From Nitrospirota bacterium (GTDB taxonomy: Bacteria > Nitrospirota > Leptospirillia > Leptospirillales > Leptospirillaceae), in contig JAMCWM010000034.1 in the NCBI GenBank assembly GCA_023481175.1, positions 1 to 64,000 on the forward strand: a stretch of 64,000 nucleotides of DNA, given 5' to 3'. The notes below the pieces were generated by a model that saw only the letters and a program-made list of their open reading frames with translations, was not told the DNA's origin and did no database searches. A program made the position numbers and the translations under genes. How positions within the stretch are numbered: the first letter of the stretch is position 1; the number at the start of each line of letters is the position of its first letter. This document shows positions 35,085 to 44,206 of this stretch, piece by piece.

Positions 35085-35240
35085 TTCATCCGGGGGCACC
35101 GGAGATGGGACTGTGGAGACGCTGTAAGACTCCTGCTGATAAAGGGTGAGCAAGGTCGAAGAAGCAGTAAATCCCAAGAGCGATCTTGGGAATCCCTCGC
35201 TAAAACTGGTTCTGAAGTTTAGCGGCGGGAGGATGCCAAT
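35085..35240 (+). ncRNA. Orphan TnpB-type omega-RNA scaffold / IS200/IS605 right-end remnant
   Basis: GTGGAGACGCTGTAAGACTC, then GAAGCAGTAAATCCC..., then a perfect hairpin CCCAAGA-GCGA-TCTTGGG (35173-35190). GAATCCC and a second stem, CGCTAAA/TTTAGCG (35198-35204 with 35218-35224), follow. It closes with GGCGGGAGGATGCCAAT, the typical 3' end of TnpB guide-RNA scaffolds. No tnpB gene precedes it: pnp and the 40-residue peptide are the nearest upstream genes. If it were transcribed, the guide would begin near 35239. It may be a dead transposon end or a retained guide RNA. Confidence 0.55.
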
Positions 35241-35455
35241 CTATTCTTCTTTTGCAGGGGGTGCCGGCCGCAGGTCGGTGCCCTTTCTGTAATGGATGTC
35301 CCTTCGGGGACCCTGTGGTCCCTTTCCTCTCTCTAAAACAATATGGGTGGCTCCGAGATCCGGAAATTTCCTTCCGTCCCCGTCCCGGGTGATCGCGGGA
35401 AGGGACAGTTTTTCCGGACAGGGACCATTCGAAGTCTTCGGAAGAAAGATTCGAC
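35241..35455. other. Spacer before the M16 peptidase gene
   Basis: About 215 bases without a gene. It contains a terminator-like hairpin at 35307-35322 and an A/T-rich patch at 35334-35345 that could belong to a promoter for the downstream operon. No confident promoter hexamers. Confidence 0.35.
35307..35322 (+). terminator. Hairpin upstream of the M16 peptidase gene
   Basis: GGGACC (35307-35312), loop CTGT, GGTCCC (35317-35322), then TTTCCTCTCTCT. The stem is short and the T-run interrupted, so a weak terminator for the upstream transcripts is the best reading. Confidence 0.4.
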
Positions 35456-36691
35456 GTGGCCTACATAAAGCAAGTTCTTGCCAATGGTCTGACCGTATAT
35501 TGCGATCCTCTCGCGACCTCCCGTTCGGTCGCCATCGGAGCCTGGGTCCGGGCGGGTTCCCGCTATGAAACGGCCGTCGAGGCCGGAATGACCCATTTTC
35601 TCGAACACATGTGTTTCAAGGGAACACCCACTCGGACGGCCCAGCAGATCGCCAACGAAATGGATCATCTCGGAGGAGAGATGAACGCCTTTACCTCCCA
35701 GGAGATGACCTGCTTTTACGCCCACGTCCTCTCTGAAAACGCGGTGCATGCCGCCGAACTTCTGGGAGACCTTCTGACACGCTCCGTCCTCGATCCGGAG
35801 GAACTCTCCCGGGAAAAGAGCGTGGTCATCGAGGAAATCGCCGAATCCCAGGACGACCCGGAAGACCTGGTCATCCAGCAGCTGTACGAGGTCCATTTCG
35901 GAAATCATCCCCTGGCCCTGCCCATTCTGGGGACGGAGGCTTCCGTTTCGAAATTTTCCCGGGAGGATGTCCAGGGCTATTTCCGGAGGAATTACCACAG
36001 GGAAGGGATGTTCCTGACCATTTCAGGGCGCTTCTCCTGGCCCCCTCTTCGGGAGAGTCTTGAAAGGGCCTTTGCCGACATTCCGGAGGGAGAGACGGCG
36101 GCCTCTCCGTCCCCGAGGGATTTCCGGCCGGCTTTTTCGAGTCGGGAAACCCCGAAGGATCTCGAACAGGTTCACGTCGCCCTGGGAATGTCCGGGTTGC
36201 CGGTCGCCCACAGGGACCAGACGGCCCTTCGCCTCCTGAATGTGCATCTAGGCGGAGGGATGAGCTCCCGACTCTTTCAGGAAGTCAGGGAAAAGCGGGG
36301 TCTGGCCTATTCGATCTACTCGACAGGCCAGTCTTTCGCAGATGGTGGAATTGTCCGGATCGCCGCGTCCACCCGACCTTCCAAAAAGGGGGAACTTCTC
36401 TCCATTCTCGTTGACGAGCTTGCCCGTCTTCAGAAGGTCCCTCTGACGGGGGAGGAGCTTGTCCGCGCCAAAAACCAGCTCAAGAGTTCCCTCCTGATCG
36501 GACTTGAGTCGATCCTGACCCGGATGAACAAGATGGGGCGGGACATCCTTTACTGGGGCGAGGAGGTCGAAACGGATAGACTTGAAAGGTGGATCGACGA
36601 CGCGAGTTCCGAGGACCTTTTGCGGGTCGCCCGGGAGCAGGACTGGATCTCCCGGCGCTCTCTCAGCGTTCTTGGGCCGGAAAAGGAATAA
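35456..36691 (+). CDS. M16-family zinc peptidase
   Basis: A 411-residue processing-protease-like metallopeptidase. The inverted zinc motif H47-x2-E50-H51 (HFLEHMCFKGT) is intact, with MNAFTSQEMTCFYAHVL and the later EKSVVIEEIAESQDDPEDLV supplying the distal glutamate. Gene order pnp followed by an M16 peptidase is known from other bacteria. No signal peptide, so cytoplasmic. The start is GTG. The C-terminal inactive M16 half is present (LNVHLGGGMSSRLFQEVREK). Confidence 0.9.
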   Translation: MAYIKQVLANGLTVYCDPLATSRSVAIGAWVRAGSRYETAVEAGMTHFLEHMCFKGTPTRTAQQIANEMDHLGGEMNAFTSQEMTCFYAHVLSENAVHAAELLGDLLTRSVLDPEELSREKSVVIEEIAESQDDPEDLVIQQLYEVHFGNHPLALPILGTEASVSKFSREDVQGYFRRNYHREGMFLTISGRFSWPPLRESLERAFADIPEGETAASPSPRDFRPAFSSRETPKDLEQVHVALGMSGLPVAHRDQTALRLLNVHLGGGMSSRLFQEVREKRGLAYSIYSTGQSFADGGIVRIAASTRPSKKGELLSILVDELARLQKVPLTGEELVRAKNQLKSSLLIGLESILTRMNKMGRDILYWGEEVETDRLERWIDDASSEDLLRVAREQDWISRRSLSVLGPEKE

Positions 36692-36693
36692 CG

Positions 36694-37452
36694 ATGCCTC
36701 TTCCCGGCCGTTTTGTTCGTCTGGGTGTCAATATCGATCATGTCGCCACTCTTCGTCAGGCCCGCGGAGAGTTCGATCCCGACCCGCTTGCCGCGGCCCA
36801 TCTGGCGAGGCTGGCCGGAGCAGACCAGATCGTCCTCCATGTCCGGGAGGATCGCCGTCATGCGAATGAACACGATCTGAGGCGCATCCGGGAAACAGCG
36901 TCCCTTCCAGTCAATCTCGAAATGGCCCTCACGGAAGAGATGGCCGATCTGGCCCTCACACTGTCTCCGGACCGGGTGACGCTCGTGCCCGAAAAGCGAA
37001 ACGAGCGGACCACCGAGGGCGGCCTCGTTCTGACATCCGACTACCTGAAGTCGCTGGATCTCTTTTCGGAGCGTTGCGCAAAGCGGGGGGTCCGGGTCAG
37101 CCTTTTCATGGATCCCGATCCGGAGATGCTCGGAAAGATCCCGCCTTCCGGCGTGGACCAGGTCGAACTGCACACGGGACCTTTTGCCCGGTCCTTCGGA
37201 ACGCCCCGGGAGGAAGAGGAGTTCGGACGTCTGATCCTTTCTGCGACCCTTCTGTCCCGCCGTGGACTTGTCGTGGCGGCCGGCCATGGTCTAACTCCTT
37301 TCAACCTTCCCCGGGTTCTCGATATTCCGGGTCTGGCGGAGGTCAATATCGGCCACAGCATCATCGCCCGGGCGGTTCTTTTCGGACTCCGAGAGGCCGT
37401 TTCCGAAGTGAAAACCCTTCTTTTCCGCACCTGCGACGGAGGAGGGACATGA
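36694..37452 (+). CDS. pdxJ: Pyridoxine 5'-phosphate synthase PdxJ
   Basis: Closes the pyridoxine ring from 1-deoxyxylulose 5-phosphate and 3-amino-2-oxopropyl phosphate in the DXP-dependent vitamin B6 pathway. Motifs: RLGVNIDHVATLRQARG, HVREDRRHANEHDL, LVPEKRNERTTEGG, and AAGHGLTPFNLP with NIGHSIIARAVLFGL at the end. ATG 36694 follows AAAAGGAATAACG; a longer upstream frame lies inside the M16 gene. 252 residues. The stop overlaps acpS by ATGA. No pdxA is in the window. Confidence 0.96.
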   Translation: MPLPGRFVRLGVNIDHVATLRQARGEFDPDPLAAAHLARLAGADQIVLHVREDRRHANEHDLRRIRETASLPVNLEMALTEEMADLALTLSPDRVTLVPEKRNERTTEGGLVLTSDYLKSLDLFSERCAKRGVRVSLFMDPDPEMLGKIPPSGVDQVELHTGPFARSFGTPREEEEFGRLILSATLLSRRGLVVAAGHGLTPFNLPRVLDIPGLAEVNIGHSIIARAVLFGLREAVSEVKTLLFRTCDGGGT

Positions 37453-37826
37453 TTTGCGGGATCGGTGTGGATCTCGTCTTGGTCTCACGCATCCATGGGG
37501 CGATCGACCGTTTCGGGGAAAGGTTCGCCTCCCGGATCTACACACCGGATGAACGCCGTCAGTCCGGAGGACGGGCCCCCTTCCTTGCAGGACGATTTGC
37601 GGTCAAGGAAGCTCTTCTCAAGGCCCTGGGAACCGGAATGGCCGAAGGGGTCCGCTGGAAGGAGATCGAGACGCTGGCCCGGGACTCGGGGGCCCCGGAG
37701 GTCACCTGTTCAGGACGGGTCGGAGAGCTCCTGGGGCATCGCGGGATCAAAAGAGTCTGGGCCTCCTTAAGCCATGAAAGGGACCACGCGGTGGCGGTCG
37801 TGGTCCTGGAGGGCCCGGGACCATGA
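37449..37826 (+). CDS. acpS: Holo-[acyl-carrier-protein] synthase
   Basis: Transfers 4'-phosphopantetheine from CoA to the serine of ACP. A 125-residue AcpS with MICGIGVDLVLVSRI (metal-binding Asp in GVDLV), FAVKEALLKALGTGM and SLSHERDHAVAVVV. GGAGGAGGGAC precedes the ATG. The order pdxJ-acpS-nnr is a common bacterial arrangement. Confidence 0.95.
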   Translation: MICGIGVDLVLVSRIHGAIDRFGERFASRIYTPDERRQSGGRAPFLAGRFAVKEALLKALGTGMAEGVRWKEIETLARDSGAPEVTCSGRVGELLGHRGIKRVWASLSHERDHAVAVVVLEGPGP

Positions 37827-39439
37827 GAGTCATGACGCCGGAGGAGATGCGGGAGACGGATGGCCGGGCTGTCCGGGAGTTCGGGATTTCAGAGGAGATT
37901 CTGATGGAGCGGGCCGGGATGGCGGTCTCCGAGGTCTGCCGGAAGCTTCTTGGAAAGAGGGCCGGCCGCTCCGGGCGCCGCCCTGTCCTGGCCGTCGCGG
38001 GGGGCGGACATAACGGGGCCGACAGCCTGGTGGCCCTCCGGGATCTGACAAGCCTCGGATACCCCGGGGAGGCTCTCGTGATCGAGGAAGATGTCTCCCG
38101 ACACAGTGCCGCCTTGCGTCGAGAGATCGAACGTCTCCGGATCCAGGGAGTTCCTGTCCGCTTCCCGGGAGAGGGAGGCGGACGCCATCGCATCTCCCAT
38201 GCCGGACTGATCGTGGACGGCATCCTGGGGACCGGATTCCGGGGGGAGCTCTCGGAGTCCCTGGTTCCTTCTGTCGAGGCGATCAATCAGGCGGCCTCCC
38301 AAGGGGTTCCCGTCGTCAGCGTCGACATCCCTTCAGGAGTTGACGGACGCACGGGGAAGGTCGGCCTGACCGCGGTCCGGGCCAGCGCCACCGTGACCTT
38401 CGGAGCCCCGAAGTGGGGACTTCTCGTCGATCCCGGGACCCGATATGCGGGAGAGATCCTGCTGTCGCGGATCGGATTTCCACCGGCCCTCGTCGAGGGG
38501 GGAATGTCCTCCTGTCTGACCGTCCGTGAAGCCGTGGCCCTTCTTCCCCCGCGCCTCCCGGAGATCCACAAGGGACAGGCCGGCCATGTCCTGATCGCGG
38601 GGGGAAGTCCCGGAAAGGCGGGAGCCGTGATGTTGTCCGCCCGGGGATCTCTCCGGATGGGGGCGGGACTTGTGACCGTGTTGTGGGACAGGCGGCTCGC
38701 CTTTTACGCTTCACCACTTCCCGAAGTGATGGGACGTTATTTCGATCCTTCCTCCCCCGGCGTCGACGAGATTCGCCGGGCTCTCGAGGGGATCGACGCG
38801 GTCGGCTGCGGCCCCGGTCTTCCCGACGACGCGGGAGGGCAACTCCTGCTTGAAACGCTCCTTTCAAACTTTCCCGGGCCCGTGGCGGCCGATGCCGGGA
38901 CCTTCAGCCTCTTTGCCGGACACCCGGAACGGGTGGGGGAGCTCCGGGCCGGAAGGCCTCTTGTCCTGACTCCCCATCCCGGAGAGCTCGCCCGGTTTCT
39001 CGGGGTCGAGATCCGGACGGTTCTGGAAAATCCCCTTGACATGGCCCGGGAAGGGGCCCGGAAGGCGGGAGGGGTTCTTCTTCTCAAGGGGGCCCGAACC
39101 ATCGTCGTCGATTCCGGCGCCCGGAGCTATGTCAATGTGACGGGGGATCGGGTCATGGCCGGAGCCGGAATGGGCGACGTCCTGACCGGGATGATCGCGA
39201 CCCTTCTGGGTCAGGGGGTCGAGCCCTTCCAGGCCGCCTGTCTGTCCTCCTTCCTGCATGGAGCGGCAGGGGAAAGGCTCGGCCAGACGGCGTCCCGGGG
39301 CCGGCTCGCCTCCGAACTGGCCGACGTTCTTCCCGCGCTTCTCTCCGACTGGGAGACAGACATCTTGCAAGACGGCACGAAAGAGGGATCTCTTGAAACC
39401 CTCTGGCCGGTCGCCTTTTCCGGGAAGGGGGCCCGATGA
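37823..39439 (+). CDS. nnr: Bifunctional NAD(P)HX epimerase / ADP-dependent dehydratase
   Basis: Repairs hydrated NADH and NADPH. The N-terminal YjeF-type epimerase (about 1-210; VMTPEEMRETDGRAVREFGI, AVAGGGHNGADSL, VDGILGTGFRGEL, SVDIPSGVDGRTG) is fused to a C-terminal ribokinase-like dehydratase (about 225-525; KGQAGHVLIAGGSPGKAGAV, LTPHPGELARF, NVTGDRVMAGAGMGDVLTGM). The 538 residues fit the fused form. ATGA overlap with acpS. Confidence 0.94.
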   Translation: MRVMTPEEMRETDGRAVREFGISEEILMERAGMAVSEVCRKLLGKRAGRSGRRPVLAVAGGGHNGADSLVALRDLTSLGYPGEALVIEEDVSRHSAALRREIERLRIQGVPVRFPGEGGGRHRISHAGLIVDGILGTGFRGELSESLVPSVEAINQAASQGVPVVSVDIPSGVDGRTGKVGLTAVRASATVTFGAPKWGLLVDPGTRYAGEILLSRIGFPPALVEGGMSSCLTVREAVALLPPRLPEIHKGQAGHVLIAGGSPGKAGAVMLSARGSLRMGAGLVTVLWDRRLAFYASPLPEVMGRYFDPSSPGVDEIRRALEGIDAVGCGPGLPDDAGGQLLLETLLSNFPGPVAADAGTFSLFAGHPERVGELRAGRPLVLTPHPGELARFLGVEIRTVLENPLDMAREGARKAGGVLLLKGARTIVVDSGARSYVNVTGDRVMAGAGMGDVLTGMIATLLGQGVEPFQAACLSSFLHGAAGERLGQTASRGRLASELADVLPALLSDWETDILQDGTKEGSLETLWPVAFSGKGAR

Positions 39440-40182
39440 CGGAGTCGAGGGATAAAAAGATTCTGGACGGGACGGAAGGTCTGGCCGTCTATCTGCGATA
39501 TCTGGACGAGACGGCCCCGGATCTTTTTCTCGCGAAGGATCTTCGGGATGAGCGGATCTCCGTCCCGGGAGATCCCGGGCCAGAAGGCAAGGGAGAGAAG
39601 CTCCTCGAGGACCGGGAGCTCGCCCTGGGCACGGTTCGGGAGGCGGCAAGCGCCTGTACCCTTTGCTCCCTTTCAGCCACCCGGACTCATGTCGTCTTCG
39701 GAGAGGGAAACCCTCAGGCGGCCCTCATGTTCGTCGGGGAAGGGCCGGGGGCCGACGAGGACGCCACAGGACGCCCCTTCGTGGGACGGGCGGGTGAACT
39801 TCTCACGAAGATGATTGCGGCCATGGGCTATGCCCGCACTGATGTCTATATTGCCAATGTCGTCAAATGCCGGCCTCCCGGGAACCGTGTTCCCGAAGAT
39901 CACGAGCGCCATTCCTGTCTCCCTTACCTTAAACAGCAGATTTCCCTCGTGTCCCCCCGGGCGATCGTTCTCCTGGGTCAGACGGCGGCCGCCTCGCTTC
40001 TGGGTTCGGGGGGGGGAATCTCCAGGCTTCGGGGAAAAGAAACCCGGATCGCAGGTCTTCCCGGGATCCGTGTCATGCCGACCTACCATCCGGCCTACCT
40101 TCTCCGGAACCCCTCGGCCAAGGCGGATGTCTGGGAGGATCTAAAGCAGGTCATGGCCTGGCTCGGGAAGGAACGCCCATGA
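39436..40182 (+). CDS. Type-4 uracil-DNA glycosylase (Fe-S)
   Basis: Removes uracil from DNA. A 248-residue protein with the family-4 pattern: the cysteines CTLC, VKCRPPGN and HSCLPYL bind a 4Fe-4S cluster. The active-site motif is GEGPGADEDATGRPFVGRAG and the late motif MPTYHPAYLLRNP. A non-conserved N-terminal extension of about 70 residues precedes it. Overlaps its neighbours by four bases at both ends. Confidence 0.93.
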   Translation: MTESRDKKILDGTEGLAVYLRYLDETAPDLFLAKDLRDERISVPGDPGPEGKGEKLLEDRELALGTVREAASACTLCSLSATRTHVVFGEGNPQAALMFVGEGPGADEDATGRPFVGRAGELLTKMIAAMGYARTDVYIANVVKCRPPGNRVPEDHERHSCLPYLKQQISLVSPRAIVLLGQTAAASLLGSGGGISRLRGKETRIAGLPGIRVMPTYHPAYLLRNPSAKADVWEDLKQVMAWLGKERP

Positions 40183-40448
40183 GACTTCTCCTTGCGCTTG
40201 TTCTTGTTGCCGGGGGATGGCTTTTCATGGTTGAAAACGACCAGGAGCATGTCACCATCACCCTTCCGGGTTCGGGGCAGATCGGACCCTTCTCGGTCGG
40301 CATCGTGGTCCTGGGAGCGGTCCTTCTGGGCATACTTCTCTGCCTTCTGGGAGGGGGGCTTGTAAAAATCTCCGGGAAGCTCAAAAAGTCGGGATCCCCC
40401 CAGGGAGGGGGACCTCCGGCCTCTTCGCCGCCCCATGTCCCACACTGA
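40179..40448 (+). CDS. LapA-domain (DUF1049) membrane protein
   Basis: An 89-residue protein with two hydrophobic helices (LLLALVLVAGGWLFMVENDQ and GIVVLGAVLLGILLCLLGGG). The VENDQEHVTITLPGS segment between them, with the NxxxVxL pattern, is typical of LapA-type proteins. A G/P/S tail of about 20 residues follows and overlaps the mutS start by 14 bases. In E. coli the relative acts in LPS assembly; a role here is inference. Confidence 0.75.
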   Translation: MRLLLALVLVAGGWLFMVENDQEHVTITLPGSGQIGPFSVGIVVLGAVLLGILLCLLGGGLVKISGKLKKSGSPQGGGPPASSPPHVPH

Positions 40449-43026
40449 GACTCCCCCTTCCGCCGGCTCCCCTCTGCCCGGTTCACCCCCGCCCCATGTC
40501 TATCCCGAGACCCCCCTCTTTCGCCAGTACCGGGATCTCAGGAAAGAGGCTGGGGAGGCTCTTCTGTTTTTCAGGCTGGGAGACTTCTATGAACTGTTCG
40601 GGGACCAGGCCGAACTGGCCTCCCGCCTTCTGGGGGTCACGCTGACAAGCCGGGACAAGAATCGCCCCGACCCCCTTCCCATGTGCGGCATTCCCGCGAA
40701 GAGTCTCGATCTGTATCTTCCCAAGCTGATCCACGCCGGTTATGCGGTGGCCATTGCCGAACAGACCACCTCTGAGGCCGATCCGTCGGGGCTTTTCCCC
40801 CGAAAGATCGTCCGGACCGTCACCCGCTTTACCCTGATGGAGGATCCCTCCCGGGAAGAAGGGGCCCCCCAGAACGGCGTCGCCCTTTTGAAGAGGGGCG
40901 AGGAGTGGGGAGCGGCTTCTCTCGATCTGACGAGCGGCCGGATATCGGTTTGGGGGCCGGAGTCCCGGTCGGACCTTGACGGGCTCCGGGACTGGCTGGA
41001 GCGAAAGGAGGCCCGGGAGCTCATCCTGGAATCGGAGGCCACCCGGGTTTTTTTCCCCGGATTTCCTACTGTCATTTTCGACCAGCCCTGCGATCCGGAC
41101 TTTTCTTCGTGGCTTCCTTCCTCCTACCGGATTCCGGATCTTTCCGAGGTCTCTTGCGAGGCCCTGCGACTCCTTTTCGGATTCCTTGCCGTCCATGAGC
41201 GGACCGTTCTTTCCCATCTCCGGGGGATCGATCTCGAGGGGGGATCGCCCACCCTCCTGCTCGACCGCTGGACTCTCCGCCATCTCGATGTTCTTCCGAG
41301 AGAGGGAGCCCCAGGGGAGGGAGGCAAGGCCTCAAGCCTCGTCGTTCTTCTCGACCGGTGCCGGACGCCCATGGGGAGCCGCATGCTGCGCCGCTGGATT
41401 CTCTCTCCCGATGCGCTAAGCGAGCCAATCCTTGAAAAACACCGGGTCATTCGCGGATTCTCCTCCCATCCCCGGCTGTCCGACAGGCTCATCCCCCTTC
41501 TCCGGGGGGTTGGCGACCTCGAACGGATTCTTGCCAGGCTTGCCCTGGGGAACCGTCTTCCCCGGGATCTTGCAGAATTCCGCAGGTCTTACCGCAGTGC
41601 CCTGGAGGTCATGGACATCCCCGAGATGGTGGATCTTTTTCCTGGTTTTCGAAAGGAGTTTTCTGTCATCAGGGAGGGAGCTCCCCTTCTGGACCTTCTC
41701 GAGAGGGCTCTGGTGGAGGAACCCGCGATGGTCCTGGGCGAGGGGCCGATCATCCGTGACGGGTTTGACGATCTTCTGGCCGGCTACCGTCGTCTGGAGT
41801 CGGAGGGGGACCGGGTCCTTTCAGATCTTGAGGAGAGGGAAAGAAAGCGGACGGGGATCGAGACTCTCAGGATCCGTTACAACCAGGTGGCCGGCTATTA
41901 TATCGAGGTGTCCCGGGCCCAGGCCCAGAAGATGCCGGACCATTATTTCCGGAAGCAGACACTGACCAACACCGAGCGCTTCACGCTTTCGGAGCTCATC
42001 GAATTCGAGGGGAGCCTGAGGGAGGCCCGGGCAAAGGTGCTGGCCCGGGAGGGGGAGATTCTCGAAACCCTTCGCAGGACGGTTTTGGCGGAACGTGAGA
42101 CGATCCACGTCCTGGCGGATTTTGTTTCCCGTGTCGATGTCCTTCTCGCCTTCTTCGAAAACGGCCGGATTCACCGGTACGTTCTTCCGGAATTCGTCTC
42201 CGGGGGGGAGCCGCTCGAGATCAAGAACGGGCGCCACCCTGTCCTCGAGTGCCGGATGACGCCCGGGGCTTTCATGCCAAACGATACCGAACTCACTGAC
42301 GGGGAATTCATTGTCCTGACAGGGCCGAACATGGCCGGGAAATCGACGTACATGCGCCAGATCGCACTCATCGTCCTCATGGCCCAGGCCGGAAGTCCCG
42401 TGCCCGCCGACTTGGCCAGGCTTCCTCTTGCGGACCGGGTCATCGCCCGTGTCGGAGCCTCCGACAACATCCTTGAAGGTTCCTCCACCTTCATGGTGGA
42501 GATGACCGAAGTGGCCAGGATCCTCTCTTCCGCCACCCCTCGATCCCTGGTTCTTCTGGATGAGGTGGGACGGGGGACGGCGACTTTTGACGGAATGGCC
42601 ATTGCCTGGGCCGTGAGTGAATTCATCCACGACCGCATCCGTTGCCGAACCCTCTTTGCCACGCATTACCACGAACTCTCGGAGCTTGCCCGGACCCACC
42701 GTCGTGTCAGAAACCAGACCGTGCGCGTCTCGATCAGAGAGGGCGCCCTCCTCTTCGAGCACCGGATATGCGACGGCCGCGCCGAGCAGTCCTACGGAAT
42801 CGAGGTGGCCAAGCTGGCGGGGCTTCCTGGCGAAGTGATAGACCGGGCCTCCGAGGTTCTGTCCTTCTGGGAAGCCGGACAGCCCCAGAAGCTTCTCCGG
42901 AAGAACCGGACTCTTCCGCCGGAGAAGGATTTTTCCATGCCCCTCTTTTCCTGGAGGAACCGTATCGCAAGAGAGAAGACAGAGACTCAGGAACCTTCCC
43001 AAGACCCACAAAGGAGAAACAATTGA
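40435..43026 (+). CDS. mutS: DNA mismatch repair protein MutS
   Basis: Recognises mismatches and starts repair. The mismatch-binding domain holds the FRLGDFYELFGDQA motif (the F-x-E equivalent). Connector, lever and clamp domains follow, then the ATPase with GPNMAGKSTYMRQ (near residue 630-640), SSTFMVEMTEVARIL, LLDEVGRGTATFDG and ATHYHELSEL. 863 residues. The last 50 residues keep little of the tetramerisation tail. The unknown gene that follows starts on the last base of the stop. Confidence 0.96.
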   Translation: MSHTETPPSAGSPLPGSPPPHVYPETPLFRQYRDLRKEAGEALLFFRLGDFYELFGDQAELASRLLGVTLTSRDKNRPDPLPMCGIPAKSLDLYLPKLIHAGYAVAIAEQTTSEADPSGLFPRKIVRTVTRFTLMEDPSREEGAPQNGVALLKRGEEWGAASLDLTSGRISVWGPESRSDLDGLRDWLERKEARELILESEATRVFFPGFPTVIFDQPCDPDFSSWLPSSYRIPDLSEVSCEALRLLFGFLAVHERTVLSHLRGIDLEGGSPTLLLDRWTLRHLDVLPREGAPGEGGKASSLVVLLDRCRTPMGSRMLRRWILSPDALSEPILEKHRVIRGFSSHPRLSDRLIPLLRGVGDLERILARLALGNRLPRDLAEFRRSYRSALEVMDIPEMVDLFPGFRKEFSVIREGAPLLDLLERALVEEPAMVLGEGPIIRDGFDDLLAGYRRLESEGDRVLSDLEERERKRTGIETLRIRYNQVAGYYIEVSRAQAQKMPDHYFRKQTLTNTERFTLSELIEFEGSLREARAKVLAREGEILETLRRTVLAERETIHVLADFVSRVDVLLAFFENGRIHRYVLPEFVSGGEPLEIKNGRHPVLECRMTPGAFMPNDTELTDGEFIVLTGPNMAGKSTYMRQIALIVLMAQAGSPVPADLARLPLADRVIARVGASDNILEGSSTFMVEMTEVARILSSATPRSLVLLDEVGRGTATFDGMAIAWAVSEFIHDRIRCRTLFATHYHELSELARTHRRVRNQTVRVSIREGALLFEHRICDGRAEQSYGIEVAKLAGLPGEVIDRASEVLSFWEAGQPQKLLRKNRTLPPEKDFSMPLFSWRNRIAREKTETQEPSQDPQRRNN

Positions 43027-44201
43027 TGACCATGATGCCGGACAATCCGGACAATCTTGCCGGAGACCTTGTAGAGATTCTCCGCCAGGGGCCGCCTTCG
43101 GAAGCGCTGAAGTCGGAGGAGCTGTCGATGCGCTTTTCTGATCTTCTGGATCTTCTGGCGGAAGACAGGGAGCTGGGGGTGCTGGCGGATATTCCGGAAA
43201 TGACGCCGGACTGGTCCCTCTTTATCCGGAACTATCTCGAGATTTCGCATGACCGGTTCGATCTCGAAGTTTCGTCGGAAGAGGGCAACGGTGCAGGAAA
43301 TACCTCCCCCGAGCCGGAAGATGCCGTCTTCGGCATCGGCCTTCTCGTGGATCTCGACCATCCTCTTCCCGAGTCGTTGACGCTCGAGGCTCTGGCCCCC
43401 CTGGCCCGGCTTCTCGAAACGGCCCTGTCCGACAGTTCCCACCTGGTTCAGGTCTTTCTTCACCCCCGTGTGCTGTCTTTTGCAGATATTTATACTTTTT
43501 CGTATGATAGCCGGAGGGGGTTTGTCGAAGAACGGCTGAACTTCGGGTTTTCGATGGAATCTTCCGGGAGTTTTGACGAGATGCCGGTCATGATGGCCGA
43601 AGCCCTGATGGGAGACTGGGATCAGCCGGCCGACGAGCTTCTGGCGCCCTCCGATCCTGTGCTCCGCACATTTGGTCCGTCCCGGGGCAATGGGAGGGGG
43701 GCCCTGGTCGGCGTGGTCCGGATGACTCCGCCCTATGAGGGGGAATGGGGGGAGATTCTCGACGAACGGTTCTCGGGGGCGATCCAGGAAGAGGTGGGAG
43801 ACGCGATTTCCCGAGTCTTCGATGAGACCCGTCCATTTTCGGGGGGAGGGGATCCGGAGGAGGGGGAGGGAGGCCATGTCTCCCTGGTTCCCTGGTCTCT
43901 TCTTCTCCCCATGGCGGCCACCATCGAGCTGGGGGCCTCCCTTGCCATAAGCCTTGAGGAGGAGACGATCCACCCCGAGCGCGTGGCCATGACCCCGGTC
44001 TGGCGGGACCGGGCACTCTGGATCGAAGTCGAGGGACGGTCTCCGTCGAAAAAACCGTTCAGATTCCTTGCGGTTGACGAATATGTCGGACATTTCATGG
44101 AACATTATGTTCCAGGCGTCATGGAGTCGATGATGGGACTCTCTGTCCGCTGGAACAAGAGGAAAGGCGGGGGAAGGTTTCTTTCCCTGGGGGTCGTCTA
44201 G
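43026..44201 (+). CDS. Unknown acidic protein, 391 residues
   Basis: A strong ribosome site (AAAGGAGAAACAATTG) and a TGATG overlap with mutS fix the start at MTMMPDNPDNLAGDLVEILR. The protein is very acidic, has no signal peptide or clear membrane helix, and looks mixed alpha/beta. Recognisable landmarks are absent; FGIGLLVDLDHPLPESLTLE and the C-terminal KPFRFLAVDEYVGHFMEHYV may help a profile search. Stable coupling to mutS suggests a cytoplasmic, constitutively made protein. Confidence 0.65.
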   Translation: MTMMPDNPDNLAGDLVEILRQGPPSEALKSEELSMRFSDLLDLLAEDRELGVLADIPEMTPDWSLFIRNYLEISHDRFDLEVSSEEGNGAGNTSPEPEDAVFGIGLLVDLDHPLPESLTLEALAPLARLLETALSDSSHLVQVFLHPRVLSFADIYTFSYDSRRGFVEERLNFGFSMESSGSFDEMPVMMAEALMGDWDQPADELLAPSDPVLRTFGPSRGNGRGALVGVVRMTPPYEGEWGEILDERFSGAIQEEVGDAISRVFDETRPFSGGGDPEEGEGGHVSLVPWSLLLPMAATIELGASLAISLEEETIHPERVAMTPVWRDRALWIEVEGRSPSKKPFRFLAVDEYVGHFMEHYVPGVMESMMGLSVRWNKRKGGGRFLSLGVV

Positions 44202-44206
44202 GGTCC

